Shown: positions 8,427-17,874, numbered from the stretch's first letter. The stretch: 64,000 bases of DNA from an uncultured Sporosarcina sp. (GCA_948469885.1 CAOKMT010000003.1:62001-126000), one strand, 5' to 3'. Notes: generated by a model from the letters alone, not told the origin. Translations and numbers: made by a program.

Positions 8427-9977
8427 ATGTACAGATTGTTGACGAGTTTACTGTTCGTATTTCTCTTGGTCGGGTGTTCTTCAGGTGCGGAAAATGGAAG
8501 TGGGAATGACAACGGGGAAAGTACGTTAAATATCGCTTATATGGCACAACCCCCTAACTTTGATCCCCATTTCACAGATGTTGTAGCGATCCGGGATATT
8601 GCGCGAAATGTGTTCGAAACGCTCGTCTCTTTCGATGAGCAAAATGATGTCGTGCCGCTGTTGGCGGAATCGTATGAGATGAACGACGATGGGACAGAGA
8701 TCGTCTTTCAGCTACGCAAAGACGTGAAATTTCATAACGGCCAAGAAATGACAGCTGATGATGTCGTCGCTTCAATGGAAAGGTGGCGTACTTTATCTCC
8801 TAAAGCAAGTTCTTATTTTACCGGCTCTGAATTTGTGAAAGAAGATGATTATACGGTTGTGTTACGCATGGACCAACCTATGCCGATTGCCAAATATCTA
8901 TTAGGGATGAATACGAATTTCGGGGCGATCATGCCGAAAGAAGTGATCGAAAATGCGGACACAAATACGGGGATCAAAGAATTTATTGGGACTGGGCCTT
9001 TTGAATTTGTGGACTGGAAGCAAGATCAATATATCCAATTGGCCAAAAATGACGCCTATACATCTGCGTCTGATGAGATAGATGGATTAGTTGGCAAAAG
9101 AGAGCCTTTGGTAGATCATGTCTATTTTCATTTTGTTCAAGATCCGGCTACACGGACGGCGGGGATCCAGACAGGGGAGTATGACATCGCCCTCGCGATT
9201 CCGTCCGATAACGTGGAGCAGTTGAAAACGGATAGCAATTTAGGCTTATATATTGCAGATGGCGGTTATACGACAGCCATTTTCAATAAAAAGAAGGGGT
9301 TATTTTCCGATAAGAGAGCAAGAGAAGCGGTCAATTTAGCTGTCGATAAAGAAGAAGTGATGATATCCGCTTTTACCAGCGATGAGTTTTATAGAATGGA
9401 GCACGGCTTGCTGGGAGAGGATTATGTTAATTGGCATAACGATGCGGGTGTCGAAGCCTATGAAGCATACGATCCGGAGAAAGCGAAACAGTTATTGAAA
9501 GAAGCCGGCTACAACGGGGAAACGATTCGTATTCTCAGTTCCCGAGACTACGAAGATCAATATCACGCGGGTGTCGTTGTCCAGCAAAAGCTCGAACAAA
9601 TCGGTATGAAAGTGGATCTAGAAGTATATGATTGGCCGACATTATTACAGAAGAGAGCCGATGAAAACGCATATGAGATGTATATGTTCGCATTTGCGCC
9701 AGCAACGGACCCAACGCAAATTCAATATATCGACTCCAAGCAAGAATATCCAGGCTGGACGGATAGTCCAGAACTAGACGCTTTGTTGGCGGAGCTGATG
9801 GTTGCGCCTACCGATGAAGAAGCGAAAGAAGTATTCACAGCATTGCAAGAAGAAACGTGGAATGAGTTACCTGCTATTAAGTACGGAGAATACAATCGGG
9901 TGACGGTCACACATGGAGACCTTCCGGAATTTAAGTTTTTCCACGGTCCTGTCATTTGGAATGTATCCAAAAACTAG
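8427..9977 (+). CDS. ABC transporter substrate-binding lipoprotein, family 5 (paralogue 3)
   Basis: Third solute-binding lipoprotein of family 5. ATG at 8427 follows AAGGGGG at 8414-8420 with 6 bases spacing, giving MYRLLTSLLFVFLLVGC with lipid-attachment Cys17; the ATG at 8406 would add residues in front of the signal peptide. The mature protein shares blocks such as FHNGQEMTADDVVASMERW, SSRDYEDQYHAGVVVQQKLEQIG and GPVIWNVSKN with paralogues 1 and 2. A UUCG-loop terminator follows at 10025. It probably binds a related but distinct ligand for the same permease. Confidence 0.9.
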   Translation: MYRLLTSLLFVFLLVGCSSGAENGSGNDNGESTLNIAYMAQPPNFDPHFTDVVAIRDIARNVFETLVSFDEQNDVVPLLAESYEMNDDGTEIVFQLRKDVKFHNGQEMTADDVVASMERWRTLSPKASSYFTGSEFVKEDDYTVVLRMDQPMPIAKYLLGMNTNFGAIMPKEVIENADTNTGIKEFIGTGPFEFVDWKQDQYIQLAKNDAYTSASDEIDGLVGKREPLVDHVYFHFVQDPATRTAGIQTGEYDIALAIPSDNVEQLKTDSNLGLYIADGGYTTAIFNKKKGLFSDKRAREAVNLAVDKEEVMISAFTSDEFYRMEHGLLGEDYVNWHNDAGVEAYEAYDPEKAKQLLKEAGYNGETIRILSSRDYEDQYHAGVVVQQKLEQIGMKVDLEVYDWPTLLQKRADENAYEMYMFAFAPATDPTQIQYIDSKQEYPGWTDSPELDALLAELMVAPTDEEAKEVFTALQEETWNELPAIKYGEYNRVTVTHGDLPEFKFFHGPVIWNVSKN

Positions 9978-10024
9978 GAAAACGAGTTCTATAAATTGAG
10001 AAGTAAGTGAATTGGATTGAAAAG

Positions 10025-10050
10025 GAAGAAGGTTCGCCTTCTTCTTTTTA
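10025..10050 (+). terminator. rho-independent terminator with TTCG tetraloop
   Basis: GAAGAAGG at 10025-10032 and CCTTCTTC at 10037-10044 enclose a TTCG tetraloop, followed by TTTTTAT. It ends transcription after paralogue 3. Confidence 0.85.
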
Positions 10051-10133
10051 TATAATTTTAAACATGAAAGAATGTATCACTCAATCGAATATATTAGCGT
10101 ATTCGTTTGATAACGAGGGAGAGTGAGAGAAAG

Positions 10134-11702
10134 ATGAAAAAATTCAACTTTGCTTTGATTATGCTTATTTTCGTCTTGTCTTTGATTGGCTGTACGGGGG
10201 GCGGAGCAAGCAAAGAGGAAGGTGAAGAGGAAGGCCGGCAAGAAAGTGTGAAGTTGAATGTCGCACTAAATGCACAACCGCCTACGATGGATCCGTTAAT
10301 GACGACGGCAGTCGTGACAAGAGATATTACCCGTCATGTTTTCGAGACTTTGGTCGCGCTGAACGAAAACTTTGAAGTCGAACCGATGTTGGCAGAAAGT
10401 TACAAGGTAAGCGAAGATGGCAAGATGATAACGTTCAAATTAAGAGAAGGGATCACTTTCCATAATGGAGAAGAGATGACCATTGAAGACGTCGTCGCAT
10501 CGATGGAGAGGTGGCAGGAAACATCGAACCTCGGTAAATCATATTTCAGCAATGCGGAATTCAGTGGAGAAGGGGAGGATACGGTCATTCTAAAGATGGA
10601 AGAAAGGCTGTTTACCGCTTTGCATATGATCGCCGATCCAGGCGTAGCGGCAGTCATCACCCCTAAAAGTACAATCGACGGAGCAAGTACGGAAGGGTTA
10701 AAGGAATTTATCGGAACGGGCCCGTTCAAATATGAAGAATGGAAAAGCGATCAGTACATCCGCTTATCCAAGTATGAAGATTACAAATCTGTCGATGGAG
10801 CGGCAAGTGGTCTCGTCGGAAAAAAAGAAGCGAAAGTGGATGAGATTTACTTCAATTTTGTAACGGATGCTTCCACTAGACTTGCGGGCATTCAAACCGG
10901 AGACTATGACATCGCAAATGCGATCCCTTTCGATAGTGCAGAACAATTGGAAGCCAACCATGATGTGAAAAATCATGTGGACCATAACGGTTTCAACGGG
11001 ATCGTATTTAATAAAAAAGCCGGCTTGTTTCAAGAGAAGCTTGCGAGACAAGCGGTAAATGCGGCGCTTGATGAAGAAGCCATTTTGATGTCCGCCTTTG
11101 CCAATGAAAATTTCTATGAACTTGAACATGGTTTAATGATTAAAGATCAAATCGAATGGTATAGCGAAGCGGGAAAAGAGCAGTACAACCAAAATGATTC
11201 GGAAAAAGCGAAGAAATTATTGAAAGAAGCAGGGTATAACGGTGAAGAAATCGTCATTTTAGCGACAAGGGATTATGAGGATCATTATAATGCGGCGATC
11301 GCTGTTCATCAACAATTAGAAAGCTTAGGGATGAACGCCAAATTGGATATTTACGAATGGGCGACAGTTTTGGAAAGAAGAAACGACGAAACCGCATATG
11401 ACCTCTTTATCACAGGCTTTCCGACAGAACCGATCCCGTCGAGCTATGTATTTCTAGATTCACGGACGGAGTGGCCGGGGTGGACGAATGACCCGACGAT
11501 GGATCAACTGCTCGATGACATCAACAGCGCCTCTTCACAAGAGGAAGCACAAGTGCTATTTTCCGAACTGCAAGAAGAATTTTATGATTACATACCTGTG
11601 ATCAAGTTCGGAAATAAGACAACCATCACGACGGTACGTTCAAATATCGAGGACATGGACTTTTTGCACGGCATCATTTTGTGGAATGTGGAGAAAAAGT
11701 AA
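10134..11702 (+). CDS. ABC transporter substrate-binding lipoprotein, family 5 (paralogue 4, divergent)
   Basis: Fourth family-5 binding lipoprotein and the most divergent of the set. The lipobox is LIGC with Cys20, from ATG at 10134. It keeps the family layout (LREGITFHNGEEMTIEDVVASMERW, ATRDYEDHYNAAIAVHQQLE, GIILWNVEKK). Some positions identical in paralogues 1-3 are altered; the usual TADDV is TIEDV and MPKE is TPKS, which may reflect a different ligand. The upstream in-frame ATG at 10107 would add a charged stretch before the signal peptide and is not used. Its own terminator follows. Confidence 0.9.
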   Translation: MKKFNFALIMLIFVLSLIGCTGGGASKEEGEEEGRQESVKLNVALNAQPPTMDPLMTTAVVTRDITRHVFETLVALNENFEVEPMLAESYKVSEDGKMITFKLREGITFHNGEEMTIEDVVASMERWQETSNLGKSYFSNAEFSGEGEDTVILKMEERLFTALHMIADPGVAAVITPKSTIDGASTEGLKEFIGTGPFKYEEWKSDQYIRLSKYEDYKSVDGAASGLVGKKEAKVDEIYFNFVTDASTRLAGIQTGDYDIANAIPFDSAEQLEANHDVKNHVDHNGFNGIVFNKKAGLFQEKLARQAVNAALDEEAILMSAFANENFYELEHGLMIKDQIEWYSEAGKEQYNQNDSEKAKKLLKEAGYNGEEIVILATRDYEDHYNAAIAVHQQLESLGMNAKLDIYEWATVLERRNDETAYDLFITGFPTEPIPSSYVFLDSRTEWPGWTNDPTMDQLLDDINSASSQEEAQVLFSELQEEFYDYIPVIKFGNKTTITTVRSNIEDMDFLHGIILWNVEKK

Positions 11703-11708
11703 AATAAT

Positions 11709-11749
11709 CGGCATAAGTTGGAGGTTTTTTCAGCTTATGTCGCTTTTTT
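11709..11749 (+). terminator. rho-independent terminator after paralogue 4
   Basis: CGGCATAAG at 11709-11717 pairs with CTTATGTCG at 11734-11742 (one G-T pair), followed by CTTTTTTG. It closes the transporter cluster. Confidence 0.8.
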
Positions 11750-11856
11750 GTGAAGGATACGTCCGGCTCAGTTGTTCTTATGGAAGTAATAGAGCATTCG
11801 TTGTATAATGGAAGAGTTGATAAACTTTTCTACAAAAGGAGAGCGGAGAACACTTA

Positions 11857-12405
11857 ATGAAAAAACAGAATAACGTGCAAGAATGGATCGTTTCGACAAT
11901 GGAAAAAGTCGGAATGGACATAGAGCTGAAGTTGCGTCGGACGAATGTGAACATGAGCTATAATTTCATTTATCATTATATTGGTTTGGATGTCGTGCGG
12001 GCGATTTCATCCAATGAGGAAATGGAAATTCCCGTGCCATTGGAAACCCATATTAAAACATTGACATTGCATGAACTCGGACACGCGATGGATCGCGAAG
12101 CTTTAATGGATTCTTTACCGAGAACGATTGAGATTGCGAAAGAGAAAAGAAAGCGTCCCTTGCATGAACTGTTCACAGACATTGATGCACTTTCAATGCT
12201 GATCGAAGAACATGAGATGAACATTGTTTTCGAAGAGACCGCATGGATGAATGCGGAAACATTGAATCGCCTCCATAAAATCGTGGAATGGGATCATTTT
12301 GAACGAGTAAAAACATACAGTTTAGCGACTTATCAAAGTTTATATAAAGAAGACTTACGCATTTACGAGCAACTTCTGGCCAATGAGCAAGAGCACATCG
12401 CCTAA
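11857..12405 (+). CDS. HEXXH-containing protein, putative zinc metalloprotease
   Basis: A 182-residue soluble protein I cannot assign to a named family. It contains HELGH at residues 72-76, the zinc-binding and catalytic motif of gluzincin-type metallopeptidases, and a downstream FEETAW at 125-130 that could supply the third zinc ligand. There is no signal peptide or membrane helix, so it should be cytoplasmic. ATG at 11857 follows AAAGGAGAGCGGAG with a slightly long spacing. It stands alone between two terminators (11709 and 12446), so it is a single-gene unit without functional context. Substrate unknown. Confidence 0.6.
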   Translation: MKKQNNVQEWIVSTMEKVGMDIELKLRRTNVNMSYNFIYHYIGLDVVRAISSNEEMEIPVPLETHIKTLTLHELGHAMDREALMDSLPRTIEIAKEKRKRPLHELFTDIDALSMLIEEHEMNIVFEETAWMNAETLNRLHKIVEWDHFERVKTYSLATYQSLYKEDLRIYEQLLANEQEHIA

Positions 12406-12445
12406 TAGCCAGGTGTTGTCAGCCGTATGTGATTACAATATGTTA

Positions 12446-12485
12446 GGGTTCCTTGTATGAACAAGGAACCCGTTTTTATTTTTTC
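12446..12485 (+). terminator. rho-independent terminator
   Basis: A perfect 11-bp stem, GGGTTCCTTGT at 12446-12456 and ACAAGGAACCC at 12461-12471, with an ATGA loop and a GTTTTTATTTTTT tail. It serves the HEXXH gene and lies next to the 3' end of the convergent amidase gene. Confidence 0.9.
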
Positions 12486-12496
12486 CTTTAAAAGAC

Positions 12497-13924
12497 TTAA
12501 GGGGTAGAAGCAGAATGAATGTCGAACTTGGCAGTATTGAGGCCTAGCTTTTGTTCTAAAGCACCCCCCAATTGATACAATATCGCTTCGTCAAAGTTCG
12601 GGCCGATAAGTTGAACGCCGATGGGCAGCCCTTCCGTGGAGTAACCGCAAGGGACTGAAAGACTAGGGAAACCGGTTAAGTTCGTCGGCGCGGTCAGTTT
12701 TGTAATCGTCCAGCGGATATGTTGGGATTCTTTTTTCTGATCGCCCACGTACCGCTCATTGGTAGCGGGTGGTAAGATGGGCATCGTTGGTGTTAACAAG
12801 ACATCGACTTTCTCCCAAATAGGGGCGAATTGTTGTTCAGTTTTTTTCTTCACCTGTACTGCCTTTGCGTAATCCGCTCCCGATGTATCGAGCGCAGTGA
12901 GTAAACGCTCTTTCACTTCATCATCCCAATCCTCCGGAAATTCCGCTAAATTCTTTTCATGCAGCGCATAAGCATCGCTTCGTAAAATAATTTTATGCGC
13001 TTCTGAAACGTCCCCCATATTCGGTAACGTCACCGGTATGATTTCTGCGCCTAGCTGTTCGAAATGTTGAATCGTTTCTTGGATGACTTGTCTAACCTCT
13101 TCATCTAGGTTGTCAAAATAGAAATGGTCAGGTATCCCGATTTTCTTTCCTTTTACATCATGACCCATTAAACGTGTAAAATCTTCACTGTCCTTGAAAA
13201 TGGCATCGGGATCTTCTGCATCATTCTCGACGAGCACATTCAATAAAAGTGCATTATCCGTCACGGTGCGGGTCATAGGACCGGCATGATCAAGCGTCCA
13301 CGATAATGGATAGACACCTCGCTTACTGACGCGCCCATAGGTCGGTTTCATGCCAACGATGCCACAAAATGAAGCGGGAATCCGAATGGAGCCCCCTGTA
13401 TCCGTCCCGATCGACCCGTAACAAAGGCATGCTGCCACCGATGCAGCCGATCCGCTACTCGATCCACCCGTCATTTTTTCCAAGTTGTAAGGATTTTTCA
13501 CTGGACCATGAGAAGAGCGGTCGCCCGTAGGACCGTAAGCGAATTGATGCAAGTTTTGTTTGCCGATAATAATGGCGCCTGCTTCTTGTAAGCTGTTAAC
13601 GAGCGATGCATTTGTTTTGGGTTTATTGTTTGCAAAAATTTTCGAACCCGCTGTTGTGACGAGTCCGGATTTGTCGATATTGTCTTTTAATCCGATCGGA
13701 ATCCCGTGCAAAGGTCCCCGGTAGATCCCTTGTTGTATTTCATTTTCTCTTTCGGCGGCTTGCTGTAAGGCGCCTTCTCTATCGACAGTGATAAAAGAAT
13801 TCAGTAGTGGGTCCACTTCTTGAATGCGCGTCAAAACGTGTTCAACTAAATCGACTGGAGAAATCTCTCCTTTTTGAATCTTATCAGCTACCGTTTTTAT
13901 GTCGTAAGTGAGTAGTTTGTCCAA
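12497..13924 (-). CDS. amidase signature family protein (GatA-like amidohydrolase)
   Basis: Amidase of the amidase-signature family, hydrolysing an amide bond to carboxylate and ammonia or amine. The Ser-cis-Ser-Lys triad is visible: Lys80 in GLKDN, Ser155 in GGSSSGSAASVAA and Ser179 in GTDTGGSIRIP, with the 24-residue Ser-Ser spacing usual in the family. Length (475 aa) fits stand-alone amidases and GatA. With no gatB/gatC partners here, a catabolic amidase is more likely than a Glu-tRNA amidotransferase subunit. A TTG start at 13924 lies behind AGGAGG at 13935-13940. It is divergent from the symporter gene at 14110, and the two may share control. Substrate unknown. Confidence 0.9.
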   Translation of the reverse strand: MDKLLTYDIKTVADKIQKGEISPVDLVEHVLTRIQEVDPLLNSFITVDREGALQQAAERENEIQQGIYRGPLHGIPIGLKDNIDKSGLVTTAGSKIFANNKPKTNASLVNSLQEAGAIIIGKQNLHQFAYGPTGDRSSHGPVKNPYNLEKMTGGSSSGSAASVAACLCYGSIGTDTGGSIRIPASFCGIVGMKPTYGRVSKRGVYPLSWTLDHAGPMTRTVTDNALLLNVLVENDAEDPDAIFKDSEDFTRLMGHDVKGKKIGIPDHFYFDNLDEEVRQVIQETIQHFEQLGAEIIPVTLPNMGDVSEAHKIILRSDAYALHEKNLAEFPEDWDDEVKERLLTALDTSGADYAKAVQVKKKTEQQFAPIWEKVDVLLTPTMPILPPATNERYVGDQKKESQHIRWTITKLTAPTNLTGFPSLSVPCGYSTEGLPIGVQLIGPNFDEAILYQLGGALEQKLGLNTAKFDIHSASTP

Positions 13925-14109
13925 TTTCTAATCCCCTCCTATGCAATGATTCCAGTAAACTAATGCAAACAAAAAAGTGTGCTACATCCGTATTTATGCA
14001 TTCCCCTTCGAAACTATGTCTAAAAGGACAAGTAGGCTTTCCAAGTCATAACTTAATTATAGACGGAATATTAATTCTATTACAACTAAAAAAGGAGGGG
14101 ATTGTCAAA

Positions 14110-15579
14110 ATGAGCATGAGTACATTGTTATGGATTGAATTTTCTCTTTTCATGCTAGTTATGGTCATTCTCAGTTATTATGCGGCAAAGAAAACAAAAA
14201 CGATTGAAGACTTTGCTATCAGTGGTGCAAGTTTAGGACCGTATGTGTTAGGTCTGTCTTTTGCGGCCACTTTTTTTAGCGCAGCGACATTTATGGGGTA
14301 TCCCGGTTATTCATATGCTTGGGGGTATAGTAATCTTTGGTTGTTCTTATCTTTAATCGGTGCGGCTCCGCTAGGTATCATTGCAGTGGCGAAAATGGTC
14401 AGGAAGTTGAATACGACTCAAAAATCATTGTCTTTACCGGATTGGCTTGGGGACTATTATAATAGTGATCTTCTTCGGGTTGGGACAGGACTTATTATGT
14501 TATTCAACCTTTTTTACATTGCGGCCCAATTTTCTGCGGCGGCACAAATATTTGAACATATGTTAGGTCTTAGTTATTTTACAGGCCTCATCTTGATTGC
14601 TGGTATTGTGATGGCTTATGTGTTTGTCGGCGGTTCTTACGCGGATGTTTATACGGATGCAGCACAAGCACTCCTCATGATTGCGATCGGTGTTATTGTA
14701 TTTGTTTCGGGGATTATTTTCTTTGGTAACGGCAACATCCATACAGCATTCACGAATATCACTGAAAATCTAGCCAGCCAAGATGGGGATTTAATTGCAA
14801 TATTCAATCCGAATTCCAATTATTATGCAGCGTCTGCTGTCATCGGCCTATTCATCATTCAATTTGCCTTTTCCTCCCAACCACAGCTTTTCAACAAAGT
14901 GCTTTCCTTAAAAAATCCGAGAGATTTACGGAAAATGATCAGTACGTATATCGTGGCGGCAATACTTTGCTTACTTGTTCTTTTCGGTGGTCTTTATGCA
15001 CGGGTGGCTGTTCCAGGAATTGAAGCCGCTGATTTGGCTCTTCTTGAATATGTGACATGGGGGATGCCGGCAGCTCTCGCGGCTTTTGTCGGGGTAGTCA
15101 TCTTGGCGGCTGCTTTATCGACGACAGATGGCCTTTTCGTTGTCATGTCGACTGTATTTGCGAACGACATTTATAGGAAAGTGTTAGTAAGAAGAGGCAT
15201 TTTAAAAGCAGATAAAGATAAAATGAATAAAACGGCACTTCTCATAAGCCGACTAGCGGTTATTGGTGTTGGGGTGGCGGCAAGCCTTCTCGTACTTCAT
15301 CCTCCCCAGTTTATAGGAGATTTGATGTGGATCGGGATTTCAGGCGTCTCGGCAGGTACATTAGGGCCTGTTCTATATGCAGTCTTCTCTCGGAAAAAAG
15401 CTTCCCCGCGGGCGGCGGAAGCGTCTATGATCCTTGGATTGTTGTCTTATTTAATCATCTTTTTCAGCGGGATTGAATCGAGCCCGCTCGCAGCAGGAGG
15501 TTGGGCAACTGTTATCGGGATCATTGTCATGTGGGTGGCTGCGGCCATTTTAAGAATCGTCAACTACTTAAAAATCTAA
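14110..15579 (+). CDS. sodium:solute symporter (SSS family)
   Basis: Multi-spanning (about 13 helices) Na+-coupled symporter of the SSS family (PutP/PanF type). The N-terminus has the KKTKTIEDFAISG pattern that precedes helix 2 in this family, then GLSFAATFFSAATFMGYPG. ATG at 14110 is chosen because GGAGGGG precedes it by 9 bases; the longer frame from 13963 adds a non-membrane extension without family character. Length 489 aa is typical. It is immediately followed by a 36-residue membrane peptide (15606) with its own ribosome binding site. Substrate unknown; an amide or amino-acid derivative would fit the divergent amidase. Confidence 0.9.
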   Translation: MSMSTLLWIEFSLFMLVMVILSYYAAKKTKTIEDFAISGASLGPYVLGLSFAATFFSAATFMGYPGYSYAWGYSNLWLFLSLIGAAPLGIIAVAKMVRKLNTTQKSLSLPDWLGDYYNSDLLRVGTGLIMLFNLFYIAAQFSAAAQIFEHMLGLSYFTGLILIAGIVMAYVFVGGSYADVYTDAAQALLMIAIGVIVFVSGIIFFGNGNIHTAFTNITENLASQDGDLIAIFNPNSNYYAASAVIGLFIIQFAFSSQPQLFNKVLSLKNPRDLRKMISTYIVAAILCLLVLFGGLYARVAVPGIEAADLALLEYVTWGMPAALAAFVGVVILAAALSTTDGLFVVMSTVFANDIYRKVLVRRGILKADKDKMNKTALLISRLAVIGVGVAASLLVLHPPQFIGDLMWIGISGVSAGTLGPVLYAVFSRKKASPRAAEASMILGLLSYLIIFFSGIESSPLAAGGWATVIGIIVMWVAAAILRIVNYLKI

Positions 15580-15605
15580 CGATCATGAAAGAAGGTGAAT
15601 GATTT

Positions 15606-15716
15606 ATGTGGATCAATCCGATGTTATCCATTTGGTTATATTCGACAATCGGTTTTTTAATTATTAGCGGACTGGCTTTGTGGAAATGGTATTCGGAAGA
15701 GGATGAAAATATTTGA
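15606..15716 (+). CDS. 36-residue single-helix membrane protein paired with the symporter
   Basis: Short frame beginning MWINPMLSIW and ending KWYSEEDENI. One hydrophobic helix (about residues 7-26) is followed by an acidic tail. A good ribosome binding site, GAAGGTGA at 15591-15598, precedes ATG at 15606, and the gene begins 26 bases after the symporter stop. The second symporter gene in this window (34853) is also partnered by a small single-helix protein (34660). I infer an accessory role in symporter folding or stability, as known for small partners of some SSS transporters. No catalytic motif is seen. Confidence 0.68.
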   Translation: MWINPMLSIWLYSTIGFLIISGLALWKWYSEEDENI

Positions 15717-15771
15717 TAGGATACCTTGGGGGAGAAATTGTCTATCAAGATTTATGTTGAAAGAAGATAAT

Positions 15772-15807
15772 ATAAAAAAAGCCGGCCGTTCTTATGAGCG
15801 ACTGGCT
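15772..15807 (-). terminator. rho-independent terminator of the minus-strand oxidase operon
   Basis: Read on the minus strand, AGCCAGTCGCTC (15807-15796) pairs with GAACGGCCGGCT (15791-15780) with one mismatch and G-T pairs, around an ATAA loop. It is followed by a TTTTTTTATATT tail. It lies just after the racemase gene; on the plus strand the T-tract is weak. Confidence 0.8.
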
Positions 15808-15821
15808 TCTGCTAATTTTAG

Positions 15822-16493
15822 TTATCGAAGTGAATCTCTGATATATGTTGTCAACGAATTTACATCAAATATTGGCAATTCCGTCACGTCTCTTAATGCA
15901 TCTCTATAAGGCGGCATATTCGTACATTCTAATACAATCGCCGTTATATGAGGGTGGTTTTCGATCAAAGTACGTGTAACCTGCTTCATTTCCAAAGCAA
16001 TCGCGTCCATATTTAATGGCTTTGTTTCTTCGATAATCGCATCTCTAAACGTTGGCATTTCATCCATTCCTGCAATAACAATTGGTGTATTGTGGGCATT
16101 GACGCCTTGAAGGTGTTTGTACGTCAAGCTCGATTTTTGCGCCGTAATGACACCGACCGTACCACCCGTGATTGCACTGGCCATATGGATTTGAATTAAG
16201 CTTGAGGAATAAAAAGGGACAGCTAATTCACGTTGTATTTCTTTTTGAAACAGTGCAAGAAAACCACAACTTGTCGTAATTGCCTTCACACCCCGTTGCT
16301 GTAACCTTTTTGCTGCATTCACAAAGGGGTTGATGAGTGTCGGATCTCCTGTTTTGACGACCCGCTCAATTGTCGCATTTTCAACTATTTCATATGCGAC
16401 GGGAAAAGGGAATGTAGCAGGATTTCCGATATCACCTTCAGGTCTAGTGAAGCTCGTGTCCAACATTAATATTCCGATTTCGGCATGCTTCAT
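15822..16493 (-). CDS. aspartate/glutamate racemase family protein
   Basis: Cofactor-independent racemase-fold protein of 223 aa. The two catalytic-type cysteines are visible: Cys76 in TTSCGFL and Cys190 in LECTNMPP, the paired acid/base residues of the Asp/Glu/hydantoin racemase superfamily. It is the last gene of the minus-strand operon: its ATG follows the permease stop after one base (TAG-T-ATG) with no separate ribosome binding site, indicating translational reinitiation. Co-transcription with an amino-acid-type dehydrogenase suggests it interconverts L and D forms of the substrate, or epimerises an imported compound. Exact substrate unknown; hydantoin or arylmalonate-type activity cannot be excluded. 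Confidence 0.82.
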   Translation of the reverse strand: MKHAEIGILMLDTSFTRPEGDIGNPATFPFPVAYEIVENATIERVVKTGDPTLINPFVNAAKRLQQRGVKAITTSCGFLALFQKEIQRELAVPFYSSSLIQIHMASAITGGTVGVITAQKSSLTYKHLQGVNAHNTPIVIAGMDEMPTFRDAIIEETKPLNMDAIALEMKQVTRTLIENHPHITAIVLECTNMPPYRDALRDVTELPIFDVNSLTTYIRDSLR

Positions 16494-16494
16494 A

Positions 16495-17856
16495 CTATAT
16501 AAACCATGCGATTAATCCGACAACTAAGAAGTAGAAGGAGTTGGGAAGTGCCAACACCATCACTTTAATCGGATCCACTTTCGTATTTAAAATCCCACCG
16601 ATTAATCCACAAACGACGAATGCCGTTAATCCGACAGGCGGCATATTTTGCCCGGCAGCTGCAATATGGGAAGCACCTAAAGCGATAAGTGTCGGATCGA
16701 CATTCATATTTTCTAAAATAGGAGAGAGAAATGTAACGATGACCGATTGTGCAGTTGTTTGCGAACCTGTCAGCATCCCTACAACGACCATTGACAAGGC
16801 TCCGCCTATTTTTATGAATGAGTCTGATAACCCTTCAGTCAAGAGTGCAACTTTGTCAATGAGTCCGGAAGCATAAAAAACACCCACCATAACGCCAGCA
16901 CTAACTTGGATTTGCACGGTTTGGCTCACTTTCTTTAATCCGCCTTTCATGACTTCCTTCGATTGTTTATGGACGGAAGGAAAAAGGAAACTGACGAGAA
17001 TTGCGATGATGATGGCGGAAACAATTTGAAATGTTAAACCTTGGATAATGGGAATTTCCTTTAACGGATCCAATAAAATAGCTAAAAAGGTGACTTCCGT
17101 AAAGATATTGTATTCGAACAAAGTATTTACCAAGACGATAGCGATGAGGACAAAAAGAGGGATCAACGTCTTCCATCTTGCTTTTAAAATTTGAAAAATA
17201 GACTGTTGCGGTATCAATTCTGGAGGCAAGACTTTTCCACGTACGAACCGGAAAGATTCAAAAATGGCGAAAATCCCTCCGATTGCAACGGTTACGTAAG
17301 CGATTTTTATGACTGGACTCGGATCGATGCCGACGAGAGAGGCGGAAAGAAAAACGCCTTGGGTAATCGGTGGCATGATGGAACCGATAGAAGCGCCGAG
17401 TAAAATGATCATACCGATTTGTTCAGGCTTAAGTTTCAATTCAGTTAACGAATGGATGACAAGAAAGCCGATAACCGTAGCCGCAGCAATTGCGTCCCCA
17501 AGAAAAGAACCTGCAATGATGAGCGTAATGAATATGGCAGCAATCAACCCTTTTGGTGAATTGCCGAATGCCGCCCGAAGACTGTTCAAAGTTGTTTCCA
17601 TCGCACCGAGTTTCACTTGGGATTCAGCGTAAAGGCTGCCGAATATGGAGAGCATGATAACCCAAGATAACCGGTCGATGCCATCCACAAAAGCCATGAT
17701 TGTTTCACCGGGTGCTAATCCCGATAATAAAGCGGACGTGAGTGCAGCAACGAGAAGGGCGGCGCGGACATCCCCGCCGATTTTAGGGATTTTTTTCGCT
17801 AAAGCAATGATAAACAACAACGCCAAAGGTAAAATGATCTCTATCAAATATTCCAT
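16495..17856 (-). CDS. TRAP-type large permease (DctM-like), stand-alone
   Basis: Polytopic membrane protein of 453 aa with about 11-12 helices. It carries DctM/ion-transporter-superfamily features: two related re-entrant-type motifs, GASIGSIMPPITQGVFL in the first half and AAGQNMPPVGLTAFVVCGLIGG in the second. No small DctQ subunit or DctP/TAXI binding protein is adjacent, so it may work alone as a secondary transporter or recruit distant partners. ATG at 17856 follows GGAAAGG. It sits between the oxidase and racemase genes in one operon, so it most likely imports the compound they process. Confidence 0.72.
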   Translation of the reverse strand: MEYLIEIILPLALLFIIALAKKIPKIGGDVRAALLVAALTSALLSGLAPGETIMAFVDGIDRLSWVIMLSIFGSLYAESQVKLGAMETTLNSLRAAFGNSPKGLIAAIFITLIIAGSFLGDAIAAATVIGFLVIHSLTELKLKPEQIGMIILLGASIGSIMPPITQGVFLSASLVGIDPSPVIKIAYVTVAIGGIFAIFESFRFVRGKVLPPELIPQQSIFQILKARWKTLIPLFVLIAIVLVNTLFEYNIFTEVTFLAILLDPLKEIPIIQGLTFQIVSAIIIAILVSFLFPSVHKQSKEVMKGGLKKVSQTVQIQVSAGVMVGVFYASGLIDKVALLTEGLSDSFIKIGGALSMVVVGMLTGSQTTAQSVIVTFLSPILENMNVDPTLIALGASHIAAAGQNMPPVGLTAFVVCGLIGGILNTKVDPIKVMVLALPNSFYFLVVGLIAWFI

Positions 17857-17874
17857 CCTTTCCGGGCATGGTAT

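Noticed and set aside
15703..15909. 68-aa plus-strand frame after the small symporter partner
   Set aside because: It overlaps the operon terminator at 15772-15807 and the 3' end of the racemase gene, and shows no family character.
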